The translations under genes and the position numbers were made by a program. Below the pieces are notes generated by a model. It ran no database searches. It was not told the origin of the DNA and saw nothing but the letters and a program-made list of their open reading frames with translations. 10,715 bases of DNA from Pseudomonadota bacterium (GTDB lineage Bacteria; Pseudomonadota; Alphaproteobacteria; Rhizobiales; Xanthobacteraceae): contig JAFAFP010000226.1 in NCBI GenBank assembly GCA_023423415.1, positions 1 to 10,715 on the forward strand. The letters are read 5' to 3'. Below are positions 1 to 7,067 of this stretch, one piece after another (the first letter of the stretch is position 1; the number at the start of each line of letters is the position of its first letter).

Positions 1-523
1 TGCCCGCCGTCGATCCGATGCGCAGATACACCGGACCTGCCGACACCACGATGCGCAGGACATTCGGCTTGTTCTGATCGCCGGAGGCTACCGTTACACT
101 CTGGCGAAGCCGGGCGCTGGACGTGGCCGTGGCGTTCAGTGTCAGCGTGGCGCCGCCCGTGGCCGTCGCAAAGCCGTCGCTGACATTGCTCCACGATCCC
201 GTTGCAATCGCCGTGGACACCGCTGGAACCTGCTGGATCACGCCGTCGATCGACACCCGCATCTCGCCGGGAGACAGCAGCAGGATGTAGCTGGAGCCTG
301 TTGTGCGCAGGAACCTCAACTGTCGGGTTTGTGCATCGCCCGGAATGCGCGCAAGAACCTCAACACCAGGCCGAAGGCCGAGAGGGCCAAGCACTTCAGG
401 AACGAGGTTTTCGACCGGATGCTCGCCTGCGAGGCGGCTTTTTTCCAGGTCCACACGCGTCAGTGCCTTGGGATCGACACCGCCGGCATTGAGGGCGTAC
501 GCAAGTTCGTGTCTGCGGGCCAT
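1..523 (-). CDS. Tail nozzle / tail tubular protein B-like protein (N-terminal part, runs off left edge)
   Basis: The minus-strand frame starts with ATG at 523-521 and stays open to base 1, giving about 174 N-terminal residues without a stop, so the C-terminus lies outside the window. The N-terminus matches the layout of podovirus gp12-like nozzle proteins: a short lead, then 'TRVDLEKSRLAGE' followed by 'VENL', 'LGLRPGV' and 'RQLRFLRTTGSSYILLL'. These mirror the family's usual 'GRvDleKyrsG..aeN..v...G...rPGt' and 'RLipF.fs....Y.le' blocks. The rest is rich in Thr, Ala, Val and Gly and looks beta-stranded. In T7 this protein forms the end of the short tail below the gp11 ring. The start shares one base with the stop of the upstream tail-tube gene (TGATG), so translation is probably coupled. 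Family assignment is by remembered pattern; the role is inferred from pattern and position. Confidence 0.75.
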   Translation of the reverse strand, partial: MARRHELAYALNAGGVDPKALTRVDLEKSRLAGEHPVENLVPEVLGPLGLRPGVEVLARIPGDAQTRQLRFLRTTGSSYILLLSPGEMRVSIDGVIQQVPAVSTAIATGSWSNVSDGFATATGGATLTLNATATSSARLRQSVTVASGDQNKPNVLRIVVSAGPVYLRIGSTAG

Positions 524-1821
524 CAGTGGTACCTACGCAGACCGGCCGTGCCGATCGATCCCATGCGCGCGCGCGCGAAGTTGCCCAGAGGAATCCGCTG
601 TGGATGCTGCTGGATGGCGTCCCGAAGTTTGGCGTCTGACAGCTTCTCTCGATAGACCGCTTCCAGCTTCTGCCGGATGTCGTTGGCGTTTAGCCGAACA
701 CGGCCCTTCGCCCCCTGCTCGATCGTGATCTCTGGGGAGACCGTGAGTGCAAGGTAGGCCGCCACTGCTTCGAGGAAATTCGCCGACCACTCGCCGGGAT
801 TGGTCGAATCCGCATCCCAAGCGACGTATTCCATCACCGCCGGCTCGGTGTTGGTGTAGACGGCATCCCGCAGAAACTGGTGTGGGCATTCCAGATCGTG
901 GTTGGCGTCTCGCTTGATCCAGAGCTTGTGCAGGAAATCCTCGGGGAGGTTGAAGCCGTATTGCCAGCCGGCCATGTCCGGCGTGGATGGTGGCGTTGGA
1001 TCAACCGCCGGCGGCAGAGAATAGCCCTCGATGATGTCGCTCTGCGTGTCACCGGGGATCGGTTCGGTCCCCCCGGTCAGCAGCACGCGGCGGCTTGCGA
1101 AGTTCCAAGCGCCCTGCTCCAGCACGTATTTCAGGCAGTGATCCCAGGACTGGTTCATGTGCCAGCGCAGCTTGTCCGCCTGGGACATCACCGGGACTGA
1201 ACCGGCGAGCATCTGCCCCATGAATTCGAGAGCCCGTTGCATCACCGGCTGGCGATTGGCTGGGATTTGACCATTGGTCAGGAAGACCGCTTCAAATCCG
1301 TCAGCATCCTCAAGGGCAGAACGCATCTTGCCTTCGAGCATGCCGATCAGATCGCCGCCCGCGCGCGCCAGCTTCGGCGCCGTCAGCTGAGCCAAATAAA
1401 GCGCTGCACACCGCGTGAAATGTGGGGGCCAGTTTGCGGGGTCATAGTTGTCGGCGTGGTCAGAGATGTACTCGACCAGCGTCGTTGGTTCGAAGCCGTA
1501 GAAAGCCGCCGCGACCTCTGCATGATCGATTTGGTTCACAGCAGGCGCAGATGTTTTGATCCAGCACTTGCGCAGATAGTCTGCAGGCTTACTATACCTG
1601 TACGTATAAGGGGGGAATGAGTTGTCAGTTACACCCGTTAAGGTCGCGCGCCGACGTGCAAAGCCCCAATCCAACTTCGACAGCATGAACTCGATCGCGT
1701 GATCGAACGCGCCGTTGAGTTCTGCCAGCCTGATGTTGGCGTTGATGAGGTTCGCAAGCGGCTGGGAGCCGAGTTCGCGAAGTGATTCATTGAACAAAAT
1801 CAGTTTAGTTGTGGCGGCCAT
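523..1821 (-). CDS. Tail tubular protein A-like adaptor, internally duplicated
   Basis: This 432-residue protein resembles T7 gp11 (tail tubular protein A), which forms the ring joining the portal to the nozzle. The opening 'LILFNESLRELGSQPL' is typical of the family. It is about twice the length of T7 gp11 (roughly 196 residues) because it holds two copies of the domain head to tail. Residues about 38-150 ('FDHAIEFML', 'WGFARRRATLTG', 'DYLRKCWIK', 'VEYISDHAD') recur at about 225-365 ('WDHCLKYVL', 'WNFASRRVLLTG', 'DFLHKLWIK', 'MEYVAWDAD'). The start is ATG at 1821-1819 with a weak purine-rich lead; the nearest GGAG lies about 17 bases upstream. The nozzle gene follows directly with a one-base overlap. 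Upstream sits a cassette on the other strand, so this gene is separated by 2.8 kb from the capsid-tailspike operon it presumably belongs with, and its promoter is not evident. Confidence 0.83.
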   Translation of the reverse strand: MAATTKLILFNESLRELGSQPLANLINANIRLAELNGAFDHAIEFMLSKLDWGFARRRATLTGVTDNSFPPYTYRYSKPADYLRKCWIKTSAPAVNQIDHAEVAAAFYGFEPTTLVEYISDHADNYDPANWPPHFTRCAALYLAQLTAPKLARAGGDLIGMLEGKMRSALEDADGFEAVFLTNGQIPANRQPVMQRALEFMGQMLAGSVPVMSQADKLRWHMNQSWDHCLKYVLEQGAWNFASRRVLLTGGTEPIPGDTQSDIIEGYSLPPAVDPTPPSTPDMAGWQYGFNLPEDFLHKLWIKRDANHDLECPHQFLRDAVYTNTEPAVMEYVAWDADSTNPGEWSANFLEAVAAYLALTVSPEITIEQGAKGRVRLNANDIRQKLEAVYREKLSDAKLRDAIQQHPQRIPLGNFARARMGSIGTAGLRRYH

Positions 1822-1864
1822 TTCTCATCACCATCTTTCTCCAACATGAATCGGCAGGGCACGA
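1822..1864. promoter_or_regulatory. Short divergent gap between tail-tube gene and glycan cassette
   Basis: These 43 bases separate two divergently read starts, ATG at 1821 on minus and ATG at 1865 on plus. No convincing sigma70-type promoter is visible on either strand, and the ribosome binding sites are weak: GGCAGGG before the plus gene, and a distant GGAG before the minus gene. Promoters for both units must be here, inside the flanking coding sequences, or of a phage-specific type that cannot be recognised by eye. Confidence 0.35.
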
Positions 1865-2938
1865 ATGACCGCTGATCAACATCGAGCACCGAAATCAGTG
1901 CTGTCTCCGTATAAGGACTTGCCGGATACGCAGTTTTGGCGTCGCGCTGTCTCGTCTCCAGCGCCATTGGACGTCGATCCGGTAACTCACGTTCCCTTCA
2001 CGATCTCAAAGACAGACCGAGTTGCGACGGCAGGCAGCTGCTTTGCCCAACATATTGCGCGTACGCTCGTCACGCAGGGCTTCAACTACCTGGTTACCGA
2101 GCCAGGGCCAGCGGATGCTGGGTACGGTGTTTTCCCGGCGCGCTTCGGTAACATCTACACAACGCGCCAGCTCCTGCAGCTTTTTGAGCTTGCCTACGGA
2201 CTACGATCGGCGGATCCGATTTGGCTGCGAAATGATGGCAAGTTCGTCGATTGCTTTCGACCACTGATTGACGACGGTGGCTTTTCTAACTCGGAACAAC
2301 TCCTGGCCGACCGCCGCATTCATCTTGCGTCAGTGCGCAAGATGTTCGAGCGCTGCGATGTCTTTATCTTCACCCTCGGGCTGACAGAAGGCTGGACGTC
2401 AAAGAAGACGGGACTTGCCGTTCCGTTACCGCCCGGAGTGACCGCTATTCCCGTAAAGGAAGATGAATTCGCGTTCGTCAACTTCTCCGTTCTGGAGATG
2501 ACGACCGATTTGAACGACTTCATCCAAAAGTTGCGCATCGTGAACCCTTCGGTGCGCGTCATATTGACGGTATCTCCGGTCCCGCTTATCGCGACCTATG
2601 AGAGCCGCCACGTTCTCGTCTCTACAATCTACAGCAAGTCCGCGCTGCGGGTCGTCGCCGAGGAAATCACTCGTTCCGTGCGGGACGTCGCCTACTTCCC
2701 CTCGTACGAAGTGATCACAGGACCTCACCACGCTTATCGCTTTTTTGAACCGGATCTTCGGTCCGTATCGAACAGCGGCGTCGACCACGTCATGGCGATA
2801 TTCACGCGCCACTATTTGAAAGATAGAGCGCCTTCATCGCCACGCGCGCGCGCAGACGTGTCTCCGCATCCCGCAGCGTCTACCGAGAATAATGAGCTCT
2901 ACGAAATCATCTGCGATGAAGAGGCGCTCGCACAATGA
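1865..2938 (+). CDS. GSCFA-domain protein (SGNH-hydrolase-like), first gene of cargo cassette
   Basis: This 357-residue protein carries the signature that names the GSCFA family, at residues 57-61 (GSCFA; Ser58 is the likely nucleophile). Further family blocks are 'TLGLTEGW' (170-177), 'FVNFSVLEM' (204-212), 'LTVSPVPLIAT' (234-244), 'YSKSALR' (256-262), 'FPSYEVITGP' (278-287) and 'FFEPDLRSVSNSGVDHVM' (293-310). The last block supplies Asp and His residues suitable for an SGNH-type active site. The domain fills residues about 35-315 and looks complete; the tail to 357 is low in complexity with an acidic end. No signal peptide is visible, so it is probably cytoplasmic. The family belongs to the SGNH hydrolase superfamily but its reactions are poorly defined; acyl-ester hydrolysis or transfer on a glycan is an inference. 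The next gene overlaps its stop by four bases (ATGA). It has no known place in virion assembly and is encoded against the flanking structural genes. Confidence 0.88.
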   Translation: MTADQHRAPKSVLSPYKDLPDTQFWRRAVSSPAPLDVDPVTHVPFTISKTDRVATAGSCFAQHIARTLVTQGFNYLVTEPGPADAGYGVFPARFGNIYTTRQLLQLFELAYGLRSADPIWLRNDGKFVDCFRPLIDDGGFSNSEQLLADRRIHLASVRKMFERCDVFIFTLGLTEGWTSKKTGLAVPLPPGVTAIPVKEDEFAFVNFSVLEMTTDLNDFIQKLRIVNPSVRVILTVSPVPLIATYESRHVLVSTIYSKSALRVVAEEITRSVRDVAYFPSYEVITGPHHAYRFFEPDLRSVSNSGVDHVMAIFTRHYLKDRAPSSPRARADVSPHPAASTENNELYEIICDEEALAQ

Positions 2939-3789
2939 AAATCGGTGTCTTTGGCAACTGCCAGGCGCCCGGATTCGCGGCGAGCATCCAAGCCCTCACG
3001 GGGCATGAGCCTCATTGCTACACAATCCAAAAGGCCCGCATTGCCTCTCAGGAAGAGTTGAAGGCGAATGCCGCGCAATTTGCCGATTGCGATGTCGTAT
3101 TCACTCAGCCGTCCATAACCCAAAGCGGCTTTGGTCCTTTGGACTTTGTACATCTGCGAGGGAACTGCCGGCAGATCGTCAGCTATCCCCAGATGGCTTA
3201 CACGGGATTGCAACCTGACTGCCATTACATCAGACCCAACGGAATAGCCATGAACGGGCCAGTCGGGCCGTATCACTCGGCGATCGTCGCAGCCTCTTAC
3301 CTCGAGGGCTTGCCGCCTGAACGCGCCGAATGCCTGTTCAACAGCTACGTCTTCGCCAAGCTTGGGTTCTTTGAGAAAAGTCGCGTGCGCGATCCACTTA
3401 TCAAGGATGCCAAGTCTCTTGGCTTCGACATTTCTGCATTCTTGTCTGGCGACCGCGGTGTGTTCATGCTGACGATCAACCATCCATCGATCGCCTTGAT
3501 TTTTGATGTCGCAGCACAAGCAGCCAGAATTGCTGAACTCCGAGCTAATTACAATGTGACTCCGCCAACCGATGTTCTTCGATCAATAGCGGTGTGGCCC
3601 GTTTTCCCCGAGATATGCCATAATTTCGGTATCGCAGATGATCTAGGCGCCTTCTCTTATCGCAACATTGCGTTTTCTCTTTCAGAGTTTATCGCTCGAT
3701 CATATCAAGCCTACCAAGAGTTCGGCGGCACCTTCAGCACGCCTCAAATTGAGACTGCTAGATCCTTAATTAAGGCAGACGTCCGTTGA
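2935..3789 (+). CDS. WcbI-like polysaccharide biosynthesis protein (putative acyltransferase)
   Basis: This 284-residue protein opens with a beta strand and the 'GNCQ' motif (residues 7-10), the hallmark of WcbI-like proteins. Other matching blocks are 'YHSAIVA' (113-119), 'FNSYVFAKLGFFEKSR' (135-150), 'GVFMLTINHPS' (175-185) and a C-terminal helical part. WcbI is encoded in Burkholderia capsule loci; its structure has an SGNH-like fold and it has been proposed to act as an acyl/acetyl transferase on capsule precursors. Cys9 and His114 or His183 could be active-site residues, but this is inferred. No signal peptide or membrane helix is seen. ATG at 2935 lies inside the stop region of the GSCFA gene (ATGA), with AGAGG upstream in the end of that gene, so the two proteins are probably made together. 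Its downstream half is low in GC (26 of 60 bases at 3661-3720, hand count), unlike the capsid genes. Confidence 0.85.
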   Translation: MKIGVFGNCQAPGFAASIQALTGHEPHCYTIQKARIASQEELKANAAQFADCDVVFTQPSITQSGFGPLDFVHLRGNCRQIVSYPQMAYTGLQPDCHYIRPNGIAMNGPVGPYHSAIVAASYLEGLPPERAECLFNSYVFAKLGFFEKSRVRDPLIKDAKSLGFDISAFLSGDRGVFMLTINHPSIALIFDVAAQAARIAELRANYNVTPPTDVLRSIAVWPVFPEICHNFGIADDLGAFSYRNIAFSLSEFIARSYQAYQEFGGTFSTPQIETARSLIKADVR

Positions 3790-3810
3790 CAATGCGCTCT
3801 CGCATCAAAT

Positions 3811-3823
3811 GAGGTCGACCCTC
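3811..3823 (+). promoter_or_regulatory. Ribosome binding site of the methyltransferase gene inside a small hairpin
   Basis: GAGGT at 3811-3815 is the only good Shine-Dalgarno sequence before ATG 3825 (nine-base spacing) and decides that start. GAGG (3811-3814) can pair with CCTC (3820-3823), and GGTCGACC (3813-3820) is a palindrome, so the site can be partly hidden in mRNA. The stem is only four base pairs, so regulation by it is speculative. Confidence 0.35.
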
Positions 3824-3824
3824 T

Positions 3825-4664
3825 ATGACGATGACAAAGTCCGAACGCTACATCGCTTTCCTTCTGACATACCTGCCGCGCTTGGCTGCAACAGCCGTTT
3901 ACTCCGCTGGAGAGAACGTTCCACACAGGGCGGGCCCTTTGCATGCTGCTCAACGGCTGGCCGCTAAGCGGGCGGGCGCTTACCTGGAGTTCGGCGTTTA
4001 TAAAGGCGCGTCCATCTCCTCGGCAGCCCGCCGCTACCCCACACGCAGGTTTTACGGATTCGATAGCTTCGAGGGATTTCCACAGGACAACCGAGTCGAT
4101 TGGGCACAAGACTTTTCGGTACCATCGCTTCCAAGCGTACCCGAGAACGTCACCCTTCTGAAGGGTTGGTTCACAAATACGCTGCCTAGTTTTTTGGACA
4201 AACTCGACGAACCAATCGCGATGGTACATGTCGATTGCGACATCTACTCATCAACAGTCGATGTCTTTTCTCTCTTGCACACGCATAACCATCTCGCGCC
4301 GGGCCTCATCATCGCTTTTGATGAGATCATCAACTACCGGGACTTTCTTTGGAATGAGATGCTTGCTCTATTTGAGATGTTGGAGCTAACGGGGCTAGGG
4401 CTCGACTGGATTGGAGTAAACCAAAAGGTTCGCCTAGTTGATGAGACGCTAACGCTTTTAATAGACAACATCTTTCCTTCGTGGAAGGACGATCTCCAAA
4501 ACGGATATTGGCAACAAGCATCGTTAGTCCTTACCGCCAATCCTTTAGATTTTTCTCTCGCTCATAACAGCCACGTCAGATCTCGCATCACTAAGCTAGC
4601 CGAGCAGTTTGCCTCTCTCACATCGGATCGTCAGGCGCGACAGGAAAAGGCAACGGCGAGCTAG
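3825..4664 (+). CDS. TylF/MycF-type class I SAM-dependent O-methyltransferase
   Basis: This 279-residue protein has the features of the macrocin O-methyltransferase (TylF/MycF) family. SAM-binding motif I is 'YLEFGVYKGAS' (53-63). Then come 'FYGFDSFEGFPQD' (76-88), the acidic 'HVDCDIYSST' (135-144) and 'AFDEI' (164-168), whose Asp residues match the metal-binding acids of MycF. Family members methylate hydroxyls of sugar units, as in tylosin and mycinamicin; many relatives sit in polysaccharide or lipopolysaccharide loci. The N-terminal helix (about 1-50) and the C-terminal extension after 210 could determine substrate, which cannot be read from sequence. Start ATG 3825 has GAGGT nine bases upstream; ATG 3831 is a less likely alternative. 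It follows the WcbI-like gene by 35 bases and ends 15 bases before the convergent stop of the tailspike. GC falls along the gene: 39 of 60 at 3901-3960 against 25 of 60 at 4441-4500. It is probably cytoplasmic. Confidence 0.87.
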   Translation: MTMTKSERYIAFLLTYLPRLAATAVYSAGENVPHRAGPLHAAQRLAAKRAGAYLEFGVYKGASISSAARRYPTRRFYGFDSFEGFPQDNRVDWAQDFSVPSLPSVPENVTLLKGWFTNTLPSFLDKLDEPIAMVHVDCDIYSSTVDVFSLLHTHNHLAPGLIIAFDEIINYRDFLWNEMLALFEMLELTGLGLDWIGVNQKVRLVDETLTLLIDNIFPSWKDDLQNGYWQQASLVLTANPLDFSLAHNSHVRSRITKLAEQFASLTSDRQARQEKATAS

Positions 4665-4679
4665 CTTATCCTATCGATG

Positions 4680-7055
4680 TCAGTTGATATGCACCACGAC
4701 GCGCTCAACAGACGGCGCCACCGCAGGCGCCGTGGCGACCTGATATGCGACGACCACACTGTCATCAGTGACATTGAACACTTGAATGTAGTCAAATATC
4801 GCTGTGTTCGCGGTGGTCGTGGCGTTGATCAGGAGACCGATGATTGCCTCCATATCAACTGGATCGCGCCACATGTTATGCGATACGGTTACGGTTTGGC
4901 GTGACCCGGTCGTCGCTGTGTTGAGCGTGCCTTGGCCCCTAAACCTGTTGCGGTAACGGGTTGACGTATCAATGATGGTCAAGTCCCAATCGCGGATATA
5001 GCTGACATCAACATTCTCACTGGTGATCACCACCGCTCCGCTGCCGCTGCTGGCCGCCGACATCTGGCTAGCCGCGCACACGCCCTCAAGCGCAATCTGG
5101 CCTGTCGTTACCCCGACGTTGCATGTAATCGTGCCATTGATGATACCCTTGGCGTTGGCCATCTTGTTGACGATAGCGCGATCGCAGTTCTGGACACGAA
5201 TGCCGTTAATTTCGAAATCGTCGGCACCGCTCTCGATCATGATGGCCGTGCTGGCAGTACCGTCGCTCGCCGTGCCCTGAAGGCTGTCGCACTGGAAGCT
5301 CTCGACACGAACCCCACGGCTGTTCGGACCGACCACGAGCCCATGCCCAGCCATGGCCGTGCCGCCGATGTCGTCTATGATGCCGTACTGATTGCCCGCA
5401 TCATCGTAGATCATCGGGCCGATGCTGTCTGGATCAGACCCAATGCGACGCATCGTAATCTGCGGTAGGGAAACTCGACCTCGCGTCTGTCCTGAACCGA
5501 TGCCCGTCACGCATTCAAGGTGAGGCTTGTAGACGCTCTGCCAAGAATACTTGTTCATCTGCAGAACGAGCTGGGAGATGGAGCCGTAGCAGCTAGAGTC
5601 GAGCTTCACCGCCCCCCAACTCGATGAGGCAATGAGTGTGCCTGCGTTCAGGCGCGCGTTTGGAGTTGCGTAGAATGCTCGTCCATACAGCGCGTCATTG
5701 AGGTTCGCGTATCCGATCTGCACATTCGTCTGCTGCCGGAAGGAATGAATCTCTTCTCCGCTGAACAGCAACGACGTTGGCGGCGTGCTCGGAGGTGATC
5801 CGTCTAGGTTGCCACAGTAGTTGGTCGAGACATACCTGATCGGGATGTCAGCCGGACCACCCCAAACGATGCTTTCGAACAGAGTATCCTGAACAATCAG
5901 AGCATCGACGAAGTACGGCGCCGGCGTGCCTTCGATGTCGCCTTGCTGGCCATAATTGTCAGCATCATCATGGCGAACCGCCGCCATCAGTGTGGTGTTG
6001 TACTCGCTGAGGCAGCCGACGCCCTTCACGTCGTCGATCTGGATTTGCCCGATGCGGTAGCGGTGCGAGCAGATGCGCAAGCCGTAAACGAGATTGCCGA
6101 GCGACGTAGAGACGGTGCCCTGATTTTCGGCGTTGCCGTCCAGGATCAGACCGTCGATGCTGAACTCCATCGGATAGCCGTCAGTGCTACCCGTCGTCCA
6201 GGCGTCCCAGACATCGAAGCCATCGCTCTCGATGATGGAGCAGTCCGCACCATCCAGCAGCTTGATACGCACCGAGCCGAAATGCGCCCGCAGATGCGCG
6301 AAGGATTTCAGGTAGATCGTATCGCCTGTGCGATAGACACCAGGATCAAACCAGATTTCGCATCCGCCAAGCTCTAACGCATAGTCGATGGCGTTCTGAA
6401 TAGCAGGGTGATCGTCGTCTGTGCCGTTGCCTTTTGCACCAAACGCCCGCACTGACACGCGCCCGTTGATCGGCCGAAGCTCCCACCAGGCCCCATCGTC
6501 GGATTGAACCTTGCCCGGGTGCGATGGCTCGGAGACGACGCGCGCATAAACCGCTGCGCCGCCGTCGAACAGATTGGAGTGGCCGATGGTGCGGATCACC
6601 TCCACACCGCTGTGCACCGTTGCGGACGCGATGCTGGCGCGGGTCACAAATGTTACTGCGGCGAGCGCTCCACGTTCCGCAGCAGTCATGATCTTCGTGT
6701 TGGCGCCTTCCGTCATCTGATCCATTGAGATGACGCCAAGAAACTGCGAAAACCCGGCCCCATCTAATACCGGCCACGACGCAAGGGATGTTGGATCTCC
6801 GCTGCCGTCATACCTGCGTACAGCGCCCGGAGATTCCGTCACCCCAGACGAAACCTGCAGCCACACCTTCGTAGGAGCGTACCCATCCAGCAGCGTCGGA
6901 TTGCTGCCAGGGCCCTCGAAGAAGTTTACGAAACCTGCGTCCTGCATGTCGTGCAGGAGTTTTTCGCGCGCCCATAGGCGCGCTGTGCGGCGCTCATTCC
7001 GGTTCGGGAAATAGGCCGAGAGAGCTGTCGAGGGATCGTAGTTGTCGAGGGCCAT
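4680..7055 (-). CDS. Tailspike / tail fibre with pectate-lyase-type right-handed beta-helix
   Basis: This 791-residue protein is a probable receptor-binding tailspike. Residues about 1-195 are an N-terminal attachment region, including a 'WLQVSSGV...GAVRRYDG' segment and 'TKIMTAAERGALAAV'. At 200-245 comes the classic start of a pectate-lyase-superfamily helix: 'VSVRAFGAKGNGTDDDHPAIQNAIDYA' followed by 'GGCEIWFDPGVYRTGDTIYL'. Residues about 245-690 show a repeating turn pattern with many short beta strands and Asn, Asp and Gly turns, as expected for a long beta-helix. The last about 100 residues ('FRGQGTLNTATTGSRQTVTVSHNMW' onward) look like a separate beta-rich C-terminal domain. Such spikes bind and often cleave capsule, O-antigen or exopolysaccharide; whether this one is enzymatic cannot be told, since catalytic residues vary between families. 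Start ATG 7055 has a modest AAGAGCGAG site overlapping the stop of the preceding gene. It lies beside the opposite-strand glycan cassette, an arrangement worth noting. Confidence 0.88.
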   Translation of the reverse strand: MALDNYDPSTALSAYFPNRNERRTARLWAREKLLHDMQDAGFVNFFEGPGSNPTLLDGYAPTKVWLQVSSGVTESPGAVRRYDGSGDPTSLASWPVLDGAGFSQFLGVISMDQMTEGANTKIMTAAERGALAAVTFVTRASIASATVHSGVEVIRTIGHSNLFDGGAAVYARVVSEPSHPGKVQSDDGAWWELRPINGRVSVRAFGAKGNGTDDDHPAIQNAIDYALELGGCEIWFDPGVYRTGDTIYLKSFAHLRAHFGSVRIKLLDGADCSIIESDGFDVWDAWTTGSTDGYPMEFSIDGLILDGNAENQGTVSTSLGNLVYGLRICSHRYRIGQIQIDDVKGVGCLSEYNTTLMAAVRHDDADNYGQQGDIEGTPAPYFVDALIVQDTLFESIVWGGPADIPIRYVSTNYCGNLDGSPPSTPPTSLLFSGEEIHSFRQQTNVQIGYANLNDALYGRAFYATPNARLNAGTLIASSSWGAVKLDSSCYGSISQLVLQMNKYSWQSVYKPHLECVTGIGSGQTRGRVSLPQITMRRIGSDPDSIGPMIYDDAGNQYGIIDDIGGTAMAGHGLVVGPNSRGVRVESFQCDSLQGTASDGTASTAIMIESGADDFEINGIRVQNCDRAIVNKMANAKGIINGTITCNVGVTTGQIALEGVCAASQMSAASSGSGAVVITSENVDVSYIRDWDLTIIDTSTRYRNRFRGQGTLNTATTGSRQTVTVSHNMWRDPVDMEAIIGLLINATTTANTAIFDYIQVFNVTDDSVVVAYQVATAPAVAPSVERVVVHIN
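4712..4733. repeat. Perfect 8-base inverted repeat near the convergent gene ends
   Basis: ACGGCGCC (4712-4719) and GGCGCCGT (4726-4733) are exact reverse complements with a six-base loop. The hairpin lies 48 bases past the methyltransferase stop on the plus strand, inside the last codons of the tailspike on the minus strand. It could slow or end transcription arriving from the cassette, but no T-run follows it on the plus strand, so a standard intrinsic terminator is not shown. Part of its symmetry may come from the Ala-Pro-Ala-Val-Ala-Pro codons it encodes. Confidence 0.45.
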
Positions 7056-7067
7056 TGATCTCGCTCT

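Noticed and set aside
564..577. Alternating GC run (another at about 2849-2861) as possible Z-DNA or a repeat element
   Set aside because: Both runs simply encode Ala-Arg-Ala-Arg type stretches in GC-rich genes and have no partner features.
303..728. Overlapping plus-strand open frames at 202-728
   Set aside because: They lie opposite the continuous minus-strand nozzle and tail-tube genes, which match known phage families.
2899..3519. A 206-codon minus-strand open frame opposite the WcbI-like gene
   Set aside because: The plus frame carries family motifs (GNCQ, NHPS) and a coupled start; the minus frame shows no recognisable motif.
1822..4679. Target-site duplications or inverted repeats marking the cassette as a transposon
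   Set aside because: I compared the bases at both edges by eye and found no matching direct or inverted repeats, and no transposase or integrase is present.
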